Notes: generated from the sequence alone by a model not told the origin. A stretch of 64,000 nucleotides of DNA from UBA8079 sp965205535 (GCA_965205535.1 CBDBHH010000005.1:2790001-2854000), one strand, 5' to 3'; positions 1 to 8,982 are shown, numbered from the stretch's first letter. A program made the numbers and translations.

Positions 1-654
1 GCCATGGGCACGATGTTTGCCAACACGTCCCTGTTGGGCATTCCGATTGTTTTCGCCACCTTCGGCGAGGCGGGGCTGGTGCCGTTGATGGTCATCATCA
101 CTTTCCACTCGCTGGTCTTCTCGACGATTTTTTTCACCCTGCATGACCTTGGAAAAGCGGAAGAAGGCAAGGCCGGCGCCGTCGGGTGGGCCGGGACGGT
201 GCGGCTTGCCGGGCGCTCGGTTGTCACCAACCCGGTGATCATCGCCGTCGCGGTCGGTTTCGCATGGTCCATCCTGGGTCTCGGTCTGCCGGGGCCGATT
301 TCCACCATTATCGACATGCTGGCCGACGCGACCATTCCGGCAGCGTTGTTCGCGCTGGGTGCGGTGCTGGCCGGGTTCAAGGTGGCGGGTAATATCCCCC
401 AGGCGTCGATCATGGCCGGCGGCAAACTGATCGTGCACCCGTTGGTCGTGTTCGTGGTCGCCTACTACCTGTTCGACCTGTCGGATCTCGAGCTCGCGGT
501 GGTGACCATCACGGCCGCGTTGCCGGGCGGGTTGATGGTGTTCCTGATCGCGCAATCCTATGGCGTCTACGTGGCGCGGGCGGCGTCATCGCTCGTGATC
601 GGCACCGCCGGCGGGCTCGTGACCCTGTCCATTCTCCTCGCCTTGTTCGCATAA
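1..654 (+). CDS. AEC family (auxin efflux carrier-like) permease, 5' truncated by window edge
   Basis: The reading frame is open from the first base and ends at the TAA at 652-654, so only the C-terminal 217 or so residues are present. The protein is strongly hydrophobic, with about six membrane segments. The segment near the end that contains ALPGGLMVFLIAQSYGV matches the conserved end of AEC permeases, which are 10-TM carriers of organic acids such as malate or malonate in bacteria. The substrate cannot be told from the sequence. Family assignment is by recognition; the N-terminal half lies outside the window. Confidence 0.8.
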   Translation, partial: AMGTMFANTSLLGIPIVFATFGEAGLVPLMVIITFHSLVFSTIFFTLHDLGKAEEGKAGAVGWAGTVRLAGRSVVTNPVIIAVAVGFAWSILGLGLPGPISTIIDMLADATIPAALFALGAVLAGFKVAGNIPQASIMAGGKLIVHPLVVFVVAYYLFDLSDLELAVVTITAALPGGLMVFLIAQSYGVYVARAASSLVIGTAGGLVTLSILLALFA

Positions 655-788
655 CGAACAAATGTGTAATGTGTGTGCTTGATCCCACGGGGATGTGAAC
701 CAAATTAGGTTCCATACGTTAGCGTATGGTCGTAAGACTACTCGTCTGGCGTCCAGGAATTCGAACAAATGAACAGGGGACAGAAATC

Positions 789-1655
789 ATGATCGGTGTC
801 ATCGGGGCCACAGGCTCCACCGGCCGCGCGCTTGTCGCGGACCTCAAGGAAAAGGGCGCGGATTTCCGTTGCCTCGTGCGTGATCCGGCCGCGGCGGCCG
901 AGAAACTCGGCGGCGATGTCGAGTTGGTGCAGGCCGACCTGGCCGACGCGGCCAACGTCGAGGCGGGCCTCGCGGGCTGCGACAAGGTCTTCCTTCTGTC
1001 GGGCCACAGCCCGGTGATGGTCGAGCAGCAGCTGAACGCAGTGAACGCGGCCAAGGCGGTCGGCGCGACCAGCATCGTCAAGCTCTCGGGCGGCAGCTTC
1101 ATCATCAAGGAAGACACGCCGGCCAAGATCGGTCGCGGTCACTGGGAAATCGAGCAGGAGATCAAGGCCAGTGGGCTGGAGTGGACGTTCCTGCGCCCGG
1201 GCTTCTTCATGCAGAACTTCCTGAACATGGCCGAGATGATCAAGGGCATGGGCAAAGCGATGATGCCGCTGCCCGGCGATGTGCCCCTCGGCATGATCGA
1301 CGTGCGTGACACGGCCGACGCGGCGGCGGGTGTCCTGACCACCGACGGCCATGCGGGGCAGACCTACGAGCTTTCCGGCCCGGATGTCAGCCCGTCCGAG
1401 GCCATCGCGGCCATCGGTGCGGCGATCGGCAAGGAGGTCGCGTTCGTCCAGGTGCCCATGGAGGGTGCTGTCGGCGCGATGAAGGAACGGGGCATGCCCG
1501 ACTGGCTGATCGACCACCAGTCGACGCTGATGGGCATGGCGGCCGAGGGTAGCATGGCGTCCTACGGTAACGACCTGATCGAGCAACTGGCGGGCCACGC
1601 GCCGCGCACCCCGGCAGACTTTGCGAAGGATCACGCGGGTGCGTTCAGCGGCTGA
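789..1655 (+). CDS. NmrA-like / SDR family NAD(P)-binding oxidoreductase
   Basis: This 288-residue protein starts with the Rossmann motif MIGVIGATGSTGRALV, the GxxGxxG signature of atypical short-chain dehydrogenases of the NmrA/HSCARG group. Such proteins bind NAD(P) and act as reductases or redox sensors (for example QorB). I chose the ATG at 789 because AGGGGA lies about 9 nt upstream and the Rossmann motif should be at the N-terminus; an upstream in-frame start at 726 adds a non-conserved leader. The motif SGGSFIIKEDTPAKIGRGHWEIEQ suits the family. It is a single gene followed by a strong terminator. The substrate is unknown. Confidence 0.85.
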   Translation: MIGVIGATGSTGRALVADLKEKGADFRCLVRDPAAAAEKLGGDVELVQADLADAANVEAGLAGCDKVFLLSGHSPVMVEQQLNAVNAAKAVGATSIVKLSGGSFIIKEDTPAKIGRGHWEIEQEIKASGLEWTFLRPGFFMQNFLNMAEMIKGMGKAMMPLPGDVPLGMIDVRDTADAAAGVLTTDGHAGQTYELSGPDVSPSEAIAAIGAAIGKEVAFVQVPMEGAVGAMKERGMPDWLIDHQSTLMGMAAEGSMASYGNDLIEQLAGHAPRTPADFAKDHAGAFSG

Positions 1656-1683
1656 TTGGTTCGTTTGAAAATCAAAGTGAGAA

Positions 1684-1710
1684 GGGCGGGTCCAGGACCC
1701 GCCCTTTTTC
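1684..1710 (+). terminator. Rho-independent terminator after the NmrA-like gene
   Basis: GGGCGGGTCC at 1684-1693 pairs with GGACCCGCCC at 1695-1704 and is followed by a run of T (1705-1709). The hairpin lies 28 nt past the stop codon at 1655, so it most likely ends that transcript. Confidence 0.85.
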
Positions 1711-1810
1711 TTTGTACGTCTGTTTGTGCGATGTCGGGCGAGAAACTGTCTCACTTCATGAGCGGTGCGTGCGCGGGGTCTGTCGACCATCAGCGAAAGC
1801 GCTACGGTTA

Positions 1811-1833
1811 CTTACTTCAATAACTGAAGTGAG
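1811..1833. promoter_or_regulatory. Palindromic operator candidate upstream of the HxlR gene
   Basis: ACTTCA (1814-1819) and TGAAGT (1825-1830) form a perfect inverted repeat around ATAAC, and CT/AG extend it after one mismatch. It sits immediately before the start codon at 1838. HxlR regulators bind such palindromes in their own promoter, so autoregulation is likely. This is inferred from position and symmetry only. Confidence 0.6.
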
Positions 1834-1837
1834 TGAC

Positions 1838-2317
1838 ATGAGCCGGTCCGACCTCGCATCCCAGGTTTGTACCTACGCCCGCACCATCGAGCTGCTCGGC
1901 AACGAGTGGACGTTGATGATCCTGCGTGAGCTGTTTCTCGGCGCGCGGCGGTTCGACGAGTTGCAGCGCCAGACCGGGGCGTCACCGCACACCCTGAGCC
2001 AACGCCTCAAGCGGCTGGAGCGCGAAGGCATCCTGCGGCGCGAGGTCTACAGCGAACGTCCGCGGCGTTACGAGTATCGCCTGACCGCCATGGGACGCGA
2101 TCTGTGGCCCGTGATCATTTCCATGAAGAGCTGGGGTGACGCCTGGCTGGAAGGCGCAGACACGCCGGTTGCCATCACACATAAGGGCTGCGGGCAGACC
2201 GTGGTGCCGCAAATGACATGTCCGGATTGTGGCGAGCGAATGCACGCCCATGATGCGGAAGCCCATCTTTCCAATGAATTCAAACGCGAGCGCGACATCG
2301 CCAGGAGCCAATCATGA
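1838..2317 (+). CDS. HxlR family winged-helix transcriptional regulator
   Basis: This 159-residue regulator has the HxlR winged-helix domain (about residues 10-105): GNEWTLMILRELFLGARRFDEL, then HTLSQRLKRLEREGIL as the recognition region, then the wing around YSERPRRYEY. HxlR proteins sense electrophiles or redox state through an N-terminal cysteine; Cys11 is in the usual place. Unlike minimal HxlR proteins it has a C-terminal extension with Cys118, Cys128 and Cys131 (CGQ...CPDC), which could bind a metal. The ATG at 1838 is chosen because the domain starts there. The stop overlaps the next start by 4 bp (ATGA), so it probably controls the downstream monooxygenase and hydrolase genes. Confidence 0.9.
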   Translation: MSRSDLASQVCTYARTIELLGNEWTLMILRELFLGARRFDELQRQTGASPHTLSQRLKRLEREGILRREVYSERPRRYEYRLTAMGRDLWPVIISMKSWGDAWLEGADTPVAITHKGCGQTVVPQMTCPDCGERMHAHDAEAHLSNEFKRERDIARSQS

Positions 2318-3291
2318 AGACACGCATCACAGAGCTGTTCGGTATCCAGCACCCGATCATCCAGGGCGGTATGCATTATGTGGGCTTCGCCGAACTCGCG
2401 GCGGCCGTGTCGAACGCGGGCGGGCTGGGAATCATCACCGGGCTCACCCAGAAAACGCCGGCCGACCTGGCGAACGAGATCGCGCGCTGCCGCGACATGA
2501 CCGACAAGCCGATCGGGGTGAACCTGACCTTCCTGCCCATCGTCAACGCGCCGGACTATCCGGGTTATGTCCAGGCGATCATCGATGGCGGGGTGAAGAT
2601 CGTCGAGACGGCGGGCAACAACCCGGCCAAATGGCTGCCGCGGCTGAAAGACAACGGCATCACCGTGATCCACAAATGCACGACCGTGCGCCATTCCCTG
2701 AAGGCCCAGGAGATCGGCTGTGACGCGGTCTCGGTCGACGGGTTCGAATGCGGCGGCCATCCGGGCGAAGACGACATCCCGAACATGATCCTGCTGCCCC
2801 GTGCGGCCGACGAGCTCGAGATTCCGTTTGTCGCGTCGGGCGGCATGGCGGATGCGCGTTCGCTCGTCGCCTCGCTGGCCATGGGTGCGGACGGCATGAA
2901 CATGGGCACGCGCTTCATCGTCACGAAGGAGGCGCCGGTGCATGACAATGTGAAGGCCGCGATCGTGGCGGCAAGCGAGCTCGACACGCGCCTGGTGATG
3001 CGGCCGCTGCGCAACACCGAGCGGGTGCTGACCAACGCCGCGGTCGAACGCCTGCTCGAGAAAGAGCGCGAGCTCGGCACCGACATCGATTTCGACGACA
3101 TCGCAGCAGAAGTCGCGGGCGTGTATCCCAAGGTGATGCTCGACGGCGATATGGATGCCGGCGCGTGGTCCTGCGGCATGGTTGCCGGGCTGATCGACGA
3201 CATCCCGACCTGCCAGGAGCTGGTCGACCGAATCATGTCCGAGGCCGAGATGCTGATCCGCCAGCGGCTCGAGAATTTCCTCGCGTCCTGA
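2314..3291 (+). CDS. Nitronate monooxygenase / 2-nitropropane dioxygenase family FMN enzyme
   Basis: This 325-residue TIM-barrel flavoprotein opens with IIQGGMHYVGFAELAAAVSN (FMN-binding loop) and has GFECGGHPGEDD (about 144-154, with the family's catalytic His149) and ASGGMADARSLVASLAMGA (about 174-192, phosphate-binding). The family oxidises alkyl nitronates with O2; some members instead act as enoyl reductases. It is translationally coupled to the HxlR regulator (4-bp overlap) and followed after 14 bp by a haloalkane-dehalogenase-like hydrolase, which suggests a small detoxification operon. The exact substrate is not deducible. Confidence 0.88.
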   Translation: MKTRITELFGIQHPIIQGGMHYVGFAELAAAVSNAGGLGIITGLTQKTPADLANEIARCRDMTDKPIGVNLTFLPIVNAPDYPGYVQAIIDGGVKIVETAGNNPAKWLPRLKDNGITVIHKCTTVRHSLKAQEIGCDAVSVDGFECGGHPGEDDIPNMILLPRAADELEIPFVASGGMADARSLVASLAMGADGMNMGTRFIVTKEAPVHDNVKAAIVAASELDTRLVMRPLRNTERVLTNAAVERLLEKERELGTDIDFDDIAAEVAGVYPKVMLDGDMDAGAWSCGMVAGLIDDIPTCQELVDRIMSEAEMLIRQRLENFLAS

Positions 3292-3305
3292 AGCGGAGCT
3301 GGACC

Positions 3306-4235
3306 GTGGAAATCTTCCGCACGCCCGACACCGCCTTCGCCGAGCTCGCGGACTATCCCTTCGCGCCTAACTATCTCGAATGGGACGGGCTGCGGACCCA
3401 TTATCTGGACGAGGGCCCGCGGGACGGCCCGGTGGCGCTTCTGCTGCATGGCGAGCCGACCTGGAGCTATCTCTATCGCAAGATGATCCCGCCCCTGGTG
3501 GCCGCGGGCTATCGTTGCATCGCGCCGGACTACATCGGGTTCGGGCGCAGCGACAAGGTGACCGACGACCGCTGGTACACGATCGACGGCCATGTCGAGC
3601 GCGTGGGCGAATTCATCGCGCGGCTCGATTTGAACGGCATCACGGTCTTCATGCAGGACTGGGGCGGGCCGATCGGGCTGATCAACGCGGTTGCCGCACC
3701 CGACCGCTTCGCCCGCCTCGTGATCCTCAACACCTGGCTGCATCACGACGGTTTTGAATATGGCGCGGCGATCCGGGCCTGGCGCGACGCGGCGGTGAAC
3801 CGCCTCTGGCTCGCCTGGATGCGCCACGACCTGCCCGTCGGGGTGATTGTCCGGCGCTCGGCGGCCCGGCCCGTGGCCGACCCGGCGGCCCTGGAGGCTG
3901 CCTATGAAGGGCCTTTTGCCGGGAACATCGCCGCCAAGGCAGGCGCGCGGCAGTTTCCACGATGCATCCCGATCGACGATCCCGATGTAGGAGCCGGAGA
4001 GCGCCAGGCCGAGGCATTTGCGGCGCTGAAACACTGGGACGGCCTGGTCAACGTCATCTTTGGCGCGGACGATCCGATCTTCCCGCCAGCCTGGGGTAAG
4101 GCCTGGGCGGACATGATCCCCGGGGCGACTTTCGACGTGGTCGAGCAGGCCGGACATTTTTGCCAGGAAGACGCCGGCGAAGACATTGTCGAGCGCCTGC
4201 TTGTTCGCATTGCGGAGACCGTCACGAACGGATGA
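3306..4235 (+). CDS. Haloalkane dehalogenase-like alpha/beta hydrolase
   Basis: This 309-residue protein has the length and motifs of haloalkane dehalogenases: HGEPTWSYLYRKMIP (48-62, oxyanion-hole region with the halide-binding side), FMQDWGGPIG (nucleophile Asp118 followed by Trp119, a halide-stabilising residue in this family) and the catalytic His284 in EQAGHF. The third acid is probably in FGADDPIF. The family cleaves carbon-halogen bonds by an alkyl-enzyme ester. The GTG start at 3306 is preceded by GGAG and lies 14 bp after the monooxygenase stop. An ATG far upstream overlaps the previous gene and is unlikely. Whether it truly dehalogenates is inferred. Confidence 0.85.
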   Translation: MEIFRTPDTAFAELADYPFAPNYLEWDGLRTHYLDEGPRDGPVALLLHGEPTWSYLYRKMIPPLVAAGYRCIAPDYIGFGRSDKVTDDRWYTIDGHVERVGEFIARLDLNGITVFMQDWGGPIGLINAVAAPDRFARLVILNTWLHHDGFEYGAAIRAWRDAAVNRLWLAWMRHDLPVGVIVRRSAARPVADPAALEAAYEGPFAGNIAAKAGARQFPRCIPIDDPDVGAGERQAEAFAALKHWDGLVNVIFGADDPIFPPAWGKAWADMIPGATFDVVEQAGHFCQEDAGEDIVERLLVRIAETVTNG

Positions 4236-4342
4236 GTTTTATCGCGGCTGAAACGCTGCTACGAACTTCCCGAAATATTTGGCCGAACCCGGCCGACACT
4301 CCTGTTGCACCTAACCAACCAGACCATGTGGGAACCATTCCG

Positions 4343-5785
4343 ATGACCAATGCCTATCCGAATACCGAACTCCATATCGCCGGCAAGTGGATCCCGGCTG
4401 CCGGCGGCGAGACGATCGATGTGCTCAATCCCGCGACCGAGGAGCCGATCGGCAACGTCGCGCATGCGCGGGTCGCTGATCTCGACGCCGCGCTGGAGGC
4501 CGCCGAAACGGGCTTCGGCGTGTGGAAAGAAGTCTCCGCGATGGAGCGCTACAAGGTCATGCGCAAGGCGGCCGACCTCGTGCGTGAACGCGCCGATGAG
4601 ATCGCCACGATGATGACGCTCGAGCAGGGCAAGCCCCTGTTCGAGGCCAAGGGCGAGACCCTGTTCGGCGCCGAAATCATCGACTGGTTTGCCGAGGAGG
4701 CGCGCCGGACCTATGGCCGCGTAATCCCGGCGCGTATGGCCGGTGTGACCCAGATGCTCGTCAAGGAGCCGGTTGGCCCCGTGGCGGCATTTACGCCGTG
4801 GAACTTCCCGATCAACCAGGCGGTGCGCAAGGTCTCGGGTGCGGTCGCGGCCGGCTGCTCGATCATCCTGAAGGGCCCGGAAGAGACGCCCGCGAGTTGT
4901 GCGGCGCTGGTGCGCTGCTTCGTGGATGCAGGTCTGCCTGACGGTGTGGTCAACCTTGTCTACGGCATCCCGGCCGAGATCTCGGAGTATCTCATTCCCC
5001 ATCGCACGATCCGCAAGGTCACGTTCACGGGCTCGACGGCCGTTGGCAAGCAGCTGGCCGCGATGGCCGGCGCGCATATGAAGCGGGTCACCATGGAACT
5101 CGGTGGGCATTCGCCGGCGATCGTCTTCGAGGATGCCGACGTTGAGGTGGCTCTCAAGGTGCTGACGGCCAACAAGTTCCGCAACGCCGGCCAGGTCTGT
5201 GTCTCACCGACGCGTTTCCTGGTGCATGACAAACACTATGACCGCTTCGTCGAAGGTTTCACCGAATTCGCCGCGAACCTGCCGGTGGGTGAGGGCATGG
5301 ACGAAGCCAACAAGATGGGCCCGTTGGCCCATGATCGTCGCGTTGAGGCGATCGAGGGCTTTGTGTCTGACGCGGTCGGCAAGGGTGCTACCGCGCATAC
5401 CGGCGGCGCGCGCAAGGGTAACAAGGGCTATTTCTTCGAGCCGACCGTGCTGACGGATGTCCCGATGGATGCCCGCATCATGAACGAGGAGCCGTTTGGA
5501 CCGGTGGCACCGATTTCGCGGTTCAGCGATTTCGACGCGGTGGTCGAGGAAGCCAACAGGCTCGATTACGGGCTCGCGGCATACGCCTACACCACGTCGG
5601 CCAAGACGGCCGAGGCGATTGGTTCTGCGTTCGAAAGCGGCATGGTCTCGATCAACCATCACGGTATCGGGCTGATCGAGAACCATTTCGGCGGCGTGAA
5701 GGATTCGGGCTATGGCTCGGAAGGTGGTGCAGATGCGATCGACGCCTATCTGAACACCAAGTTCATCACCCAGGCCGGCCTCTAG
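4343..5785 (+). CDS. NAD(P)-dependent aldehyde dehydrogenase, succinate-semialdehyde dehydrogenase-like
   Basis: This 480-residue protein is a complete aldehyde dehydrogenase. Visible landmarks are TPWNFP (Asn154), LKGPEE (Lys177), FTGSTAVGK (NAD fold), MELGGHSP (general base Glu252) and NAGQVCVSPTR (catalytic Cys286). The C-terminal NHHGIGLIENHFGGVKDSGYGSEGG is like succinate-semialdehyde dehydrogenases and related semialdehyde enzymes. The ATG at 4343 gives the standard length; longer in-frame starts run into the hydrolase gene. It is 107 bp from the dehalogenase-like gene and may have its own promoter. The substrate aldehyde is uncertain. Confidence 0.93.
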   Translation: MTNAYPNTELHIAGKWIPAAGGETIDVLNPATEEPIGNVAHARVADLDAALEAAETGFGVWKEVSAMERYKVMRKAADLVRERADEIATMMTLEQGKPLFEAKGETLFGAEIIDWFAEEARRTYGRVIPARMAGVTQMLVKEPVGPVAAFTPWNFPINQAVRKVSGAVAAGCSIILKGPEETPASCAALVRCFVDAGLPDGVVNLVYGIPAEISEYLIPHRTIRKVTFTGSTAVGKQLAAMAGAHMKRVTMELGGHSPAIVFEDADVEVALKVLTANKFRNAGQVCVSPTRFLVHDKHYDRFVEGFTEFAANLPVGEGMDEANKMGPLAHDRRVEAIEGFVSDAVGKGATAHTGGARKGNKGYFFEPTVLTDVPMDARIMNEEPFGPVAPISRFSDFDAVVEEANRLDYGLAAYAYTTSAKTAEAIGSAFESGMVSINHHGIGLIENHFGGVKDSGYGSEGGADAIDAYLNTKFITQAGL

Positions 5786-5819
5786 TCCCGGCTGTCTTGC
5801 GAATATCGGGGGTGGGTGG

Positions 5820-6722
5820 CTAGAGCCGCACGCTCCCGACTTCGGCGACCAGAAAATCGATGAAGGCGCGGGTCTTCAGCGCCATCTCGCGCTGGGCGGG
5901 GAAGATCGCGTAGACTGCGGCTTCCTGGCGTTCAAAGTCACGTAACAGACGAACAAGCCGACCGGAGTCCAGTTCCGGTGCTGCGAAATGATAGGGCACC
6001 CGGGCGATCCCCAGCCCGGCCAGCGCGCCTTCGCGCGCGACGATCAGGCTGGTGCTGCGCAGCGGCCCCGTGACGGGCACGGAATAGGCGGCACCGTCCC
6101 GGTCGAACACCCATTCGGCAATGCTCTGGGTGGCGGTGGCGACCAGACAGGCATGATCGTCCAGCTCATCGGGGTGGGCCGGCGCGCCGTATTTCTCGAT
6201 ATAGGCGGGGCTGGCGCACACGACCGTGGGCGTCTCCATGATCTTGCGTGCGATGAGCGCCGAATCCGGCAATGTGCCCGCACCACGAATGACGACATCG
6301 AAGCCTTCGCCGACCACATCGACGAACGCATCCGTCGCCGTCACATCGAGGCGAACCTCGGGGTACTTCGCCGCGAACATCGGCGGCAACGGGGCGATAT
6401 ACATGTGTCCGAAGGTCACCGGCATCGCCAGGCGCAGCACGCCGCGCGGCGCTGCCGTGACCGAATTCACTGTTTCCGCGCCCTCATCAAGCGTGGCCAG
6501 CGCGGACGACACGCTCGCATGGTAGGCCGTGCCGGCTTCGGTGAGCGCGAGGCTTCGCGTCGTGCGCGCGATCAACCGGGCGCCGAGCCTGGTTTCCAGC
6601 TCCGATATGGCCTTGCTGACGGCCGACGGCGATACGGAAAGCCGTTCGGCGGCGGCCCGGAAGCTCCCGGTATCCGCAACCGCGTCGAACATCTCCAGTG
6701 ACCGGGTCGAGGGGTGGCTCAT
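5820..6722 (-). CDS. LysR family transcriptional regulator
   Basis: This 300-residue protein has the LysR winged helix at the N-terminus (MFDAVADTGSFRAAAERL then SPSAVSKAISELETRLG) and a periplasmic-binding-like effector domain after about residue 90. The end VYAIFPAQREMALKTRAFIDFL is typical of the group that includes many DmlR-like regulators. It is divergent from the OsmC gene, with a 35-bp inverted repeat in the shared 182-bp region, so it probably regulates itself and the OsmC gene. The inducer is unknown. Confidence 0.93.
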   Translation of the reverse strand: MSHPSTRSLEMFDAVADTGSFRAAAERLSVSPSAVSKAISELETRLGARLIARTTRSLALTEAGTAYHASVSSALATLDEGAETVNSVTAAPRGVLRLAMPVTFGHMYIAPLPPMFAAKYPEVRLDVTATDAFVDVVGEGFDVVIRGAGTLPDSALIARKIMETPTVVCASPAYIEKYGAPAHPDELDDHACLVATATQSIAEWVFDRDGAAYSVPVTGPLRSTSLIVAREGALAGLGIARVPYHFAAPELDSGRLVRLLRDFERQEAAVYAIFPAQREMALKTRAFIDFLVAEVGSVRL

Positions 6723-6737
6723 AAGTACTGAAAATAT

Positions 6738-6772
6738 CTCATCAATATCATGATCACAATCCTATTGATGAG
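6738..6772. promoter_or_regulatory. Long inverted repeat, likely LysR binding site
   Basis: CTCATCAATA (6738-6747) and TATTGATGAG (6763-6772) are perfect 10-bp inverted arms separated by 15 nt. It lies in the AT-rich stretch between the divergent LysR gene (start 6722) and the OsmC gene (start 6905). LysR regulators bind dyads with the T-N11-A form in such regions. Assignment is from position and symmetry. Confidence 0.7.
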
Positions 6773-6904
6773 CAGAGGTTCTTAAACGATCCTGCGTTCC
6801 GGGAGATGCGTTGATGCGGCGATCGATCGATATGGCCGTGTGCCCGGCTTTTGCCGGATCAAGGGGCGCCGACGCCGAACAGGCCCGCCAACAAGGAGAA
6901 TTTC

Positions 6905-7438
6905 ATGGCTGAAGAACTGAAGAAAACAGAAACCATGGCCGATGACGGCAAGGTCAAAACCTTCAATGTTGTCTTCAACGTCGAGGGCAAGGCCGTCGGC
7001 AAGATGCGCAACGAGATCAAGGGGCAGATGGTCAGCCCTGTGGTCGATGAGGCGTTCGAAATGGCCACGGATGAGGGCCCCGCCCACGGTGGCGACATGA
7101 CCGCGCCGCCGCCGCTGGCCTATTTCTGCACCGGATTCGTCGCCTGCCTGATGACCCAGATCAGGGCATTCGCCAAACGCCTGCGCGTCGAGGTCGGCGA
7201 AGTGACGGTCAAGGCACATATCGAGTGGGAGGCCCGGGTCGAGGGCCGCGACCCCTACACCAGCCGCCCGGTTGCATTCCGGCTCGATATCGATCTCGAC
7301 AGCACTGCACCTTTTGAGGATCAGAAGCGTCTGCTCGACGCAGCCCAGAAGGGTTGCTTCGTCGAGGCGACGCTGGCCGACCCGATCCCGGTTCAGCACA
7401 AGCTGCTGATCGATGGCGAGTATCGCGACGCCGACTGA
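6905..7438 (+). CDS. OsmC family peroxide-detoxifying protein
   Basis: This 177-residue protein has an OsmC fold with the peroxidatic-cysteine helix around PPPLAYFCTGFVACLMTQI and a second cysteine (GCFVEATL) in the C-terminal helix, the pair used to reduce organic hydroperoxides. The N-terminal 20 residues are an extra charged leader. The ATG at 6905 has AAGGAG eight nt upstream and is preferred over an earlier in-frame start at 6851. It is divergent from the LysR gene at 5820-6722. Confidence 0.88.
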   Translation: MAEELKKTETMADDGKVKTFNVVFNVEGKAVGKMRNEIKGQMVSPVVDEAFEMATDEGPAHGGDMTAPPPLAYFCTGFVACLMTQIRAFAKRLRVEVGEVTVKAHIEWEARVEGRDPYTSRPVAFRLDIDLDSTAPFEDQKRLLDAAQKGCFVEATLADPIPVQHKLLIDGEYRDAD

Positions 7439-7531
7439 GCGCGGTCGTGAATGTGGGGCGCGGTTGGCGTCGCGTCCCCAACCCTGCTTCAATCCGGCCA
7501 ACGAACAACGAATGATGTCGGGGGACGTGCC

Positions 7532-8530
7532 ATGTTGAATGCGGCCGTGGTCGGGCTGGGCTGGTGGGGCAAGCAGATTGTCACCAGCCTCATCGACAGT
7601 GAGAAAATCACCGTCACGCGCGGTGTCGACGTGAACCTGGACGGGGTTCGCGATTTCGTCGATTTGCGCGGGCTTACAGTCGGCGACAGCTATGAGGATG
7701 TGTTGGCCGACGATGCGATCGATGCGGTCATCCTCGTAACACCACATGCGCTGCATGAAGAACAGGTGCTGGCGGCGGCAGCGGCGGGCAAACAGATCTT
7801 CTGTGAGAAGCCGTTCTCGCTTTCGGCGGAGTCCGCGCAGCGGATGCTTGAGGCGTGTGACAAGGCCGGCCTGAAGGCCATCGGGATCGGTCACGAGCGA
7901 CGGTTCGAGCCCGCGCTGGAGGCCATGAAGACCCATCTGGATGCAGGCGACTTTGGTACGCTCATCCACATCGAGTGCAACTGGTCGCATAACAACTTTA
8001 CCAAGGCCGTGGTGTCCGGCTGGCGCAAGGACGCCAAGCAGGCCCCGCTGGGCACATTGACGGCGCTGGGCGTGCACATCACCGACTATTTCCAGTCGAT
8101 GGCCGGGCCTGTTGCACGGCTGCGCGCGACAACGGCCGACCGTTCCCCCCTGTTTCCTGGCAACGACATGGTCGCGGTTCAGTTTACCTTCGAGAGCGGG
8201 GTGACGGGCTATATGTGCAATATCGCCACGACGCCCTTTCACAGTGCCATCAAGGTGTTCGGCGACAAGGGCTGGGGCGAGGCGCGGGAAAATTCGAACG
8301 TGGATATTCCCGAACCCGCGACCCTGACCACCCGCTGGCTCGACGAAGAACTCACGGTGCAGTCTCACCAGACCCAGAACGTCGTCCGGGCGAATCTCGA
8401 CCAGTGGGCCGATGCGGCCGAGGGTAACGGGACGTATCGTTTCACGCGCGACCACTTGCTGCACAATGTCGAGATACTGCAGGCGATTGTCCGCTCGGCC
8501 GAGAGCGGCGACGAGGTCGCGGTCCGTTAG
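7532..8530 (+). CDS. Gfo/Idh/MocA family NAD(P)-dependent oxidoreductase
   Basis: This 332-residue protein has the N-terminal Rossmann motif VVGLGWWGKQI, the family signature CEKPFS (Lys93) and a C-terminal alpha/beta domain with GVHITDYF. The family oxidises or reduces sugars, inositols and related polyols with NAD(P). The ATG at 7532 puts the Rossmann motif at residue 5. The 4-bp gap to the following cupin gene suggests co-transcription and perhaps work on one carbohydrate-like substrate. Confidence 0.9.
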   Translation: MLNAAVVGLGWWGKQIVTSLIDSEKITVTRGVDVNLDGVRDFVDLRGLTVGDSYEDVLADDAIDAVILVTPHALHEEQVLAAAAAGKQIFCEKPFSLSAESAQRMLEACDKAGLKAIGIGHERRFEPALEAMKTHLDAGDFGTLIHIECNWSHNNFTKAVVSGWRKDAKQAPLGTLTALGVHITDYFQSMAGPVARLRATTADRSPLFPGNDMVAVQFTFESGVTGYMCNIATTPFHSAIKVFGDKGWGEARENSNVDIPEPATLTTRWLDEELTVQSHQTQNVVRANLDQWADAAEGNGTYRFTRDHLLHNVEILQAIVRSAESGDEVAVR

Positions 8531-8534
8531 GCCG

Positions 8535-8891
8535 GTGGCGAAAGAACCAAAACCGGATTTCGGCGACCTGTTCGGTGCATTGCCCGACGCGTCGCGCGAC
8601 GAACAATTCGCGACCCTTCTGGAACGGTCGGGGCTGCGTATTGTGCGCATCGTCTCCGACGGCCAGGCGACCCCGCCGGGTGAGTGGTTTGATCAGGATG
8701 ACGATGAATGGGTCGTCGTCATGTCAGGGCGGGCAGGTTTGCGGATCGAGGGCGAAAGCGACGTCCGTTCACTCGCACCGGGCGGGTATGCATATTTGCC
8801 GGCCCATTGCCGCCATCGTGTCGAATGGACCGATCCCGAGGAGCCGACCATATGGTTGGCCATCCATGTGGCACCCCTCACCGGCGGATAG
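8535..8891 (+). CDS. Small single-domain cupin protein
   Basis: This 118-residue protein has the two cupin motifs: a first motif around DDDEWVVVMSGRAGLRIEG and a second around PGGYAYLPAHCRHRVEW, with His/Glu ligands in part of the usual places. The GTG start at 8535 lies 4 bp after the Gfo/Idh stop. Such small cupins bind a metal and act as isomerases or dioxygenases, or only bind ligands; nothing decides which. Confidence 0.8.
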   Translation: MAKEPKPDFGDLFGALPDASRDEQFATLLERSGLRIVRIVSDGQATPPGEWFDQDDDEWVVVMSGRAGLRIEGESDVRSLAPGGYAYLPAHCRHRVEWTDPEEPTIWLAIHVAPLTGG

Positions 8892-8982
8892 GCCGCGCAT
8901 GGACTCCGAAATGTTACCGGGCGACGCGCGGCGCATGAACTAAACTGGCCGCACTCGCACCTAATAATTCGGGAGAGGCGCC

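Noticed and set aside
2565..4157. Long minus-strand open frame (530 residues)
   Set aside because: Antisense to the monooxygenase and hydrolase genes, Arg/Pro/His-rich, no ribosome site and no domain; an artefact of high GC.
6782..8650. Long minus-strand open frame (622 residues)
   Set aside because: Antisense to OsmC and Gfo/Idh genes, composition typical of a shadow frame.
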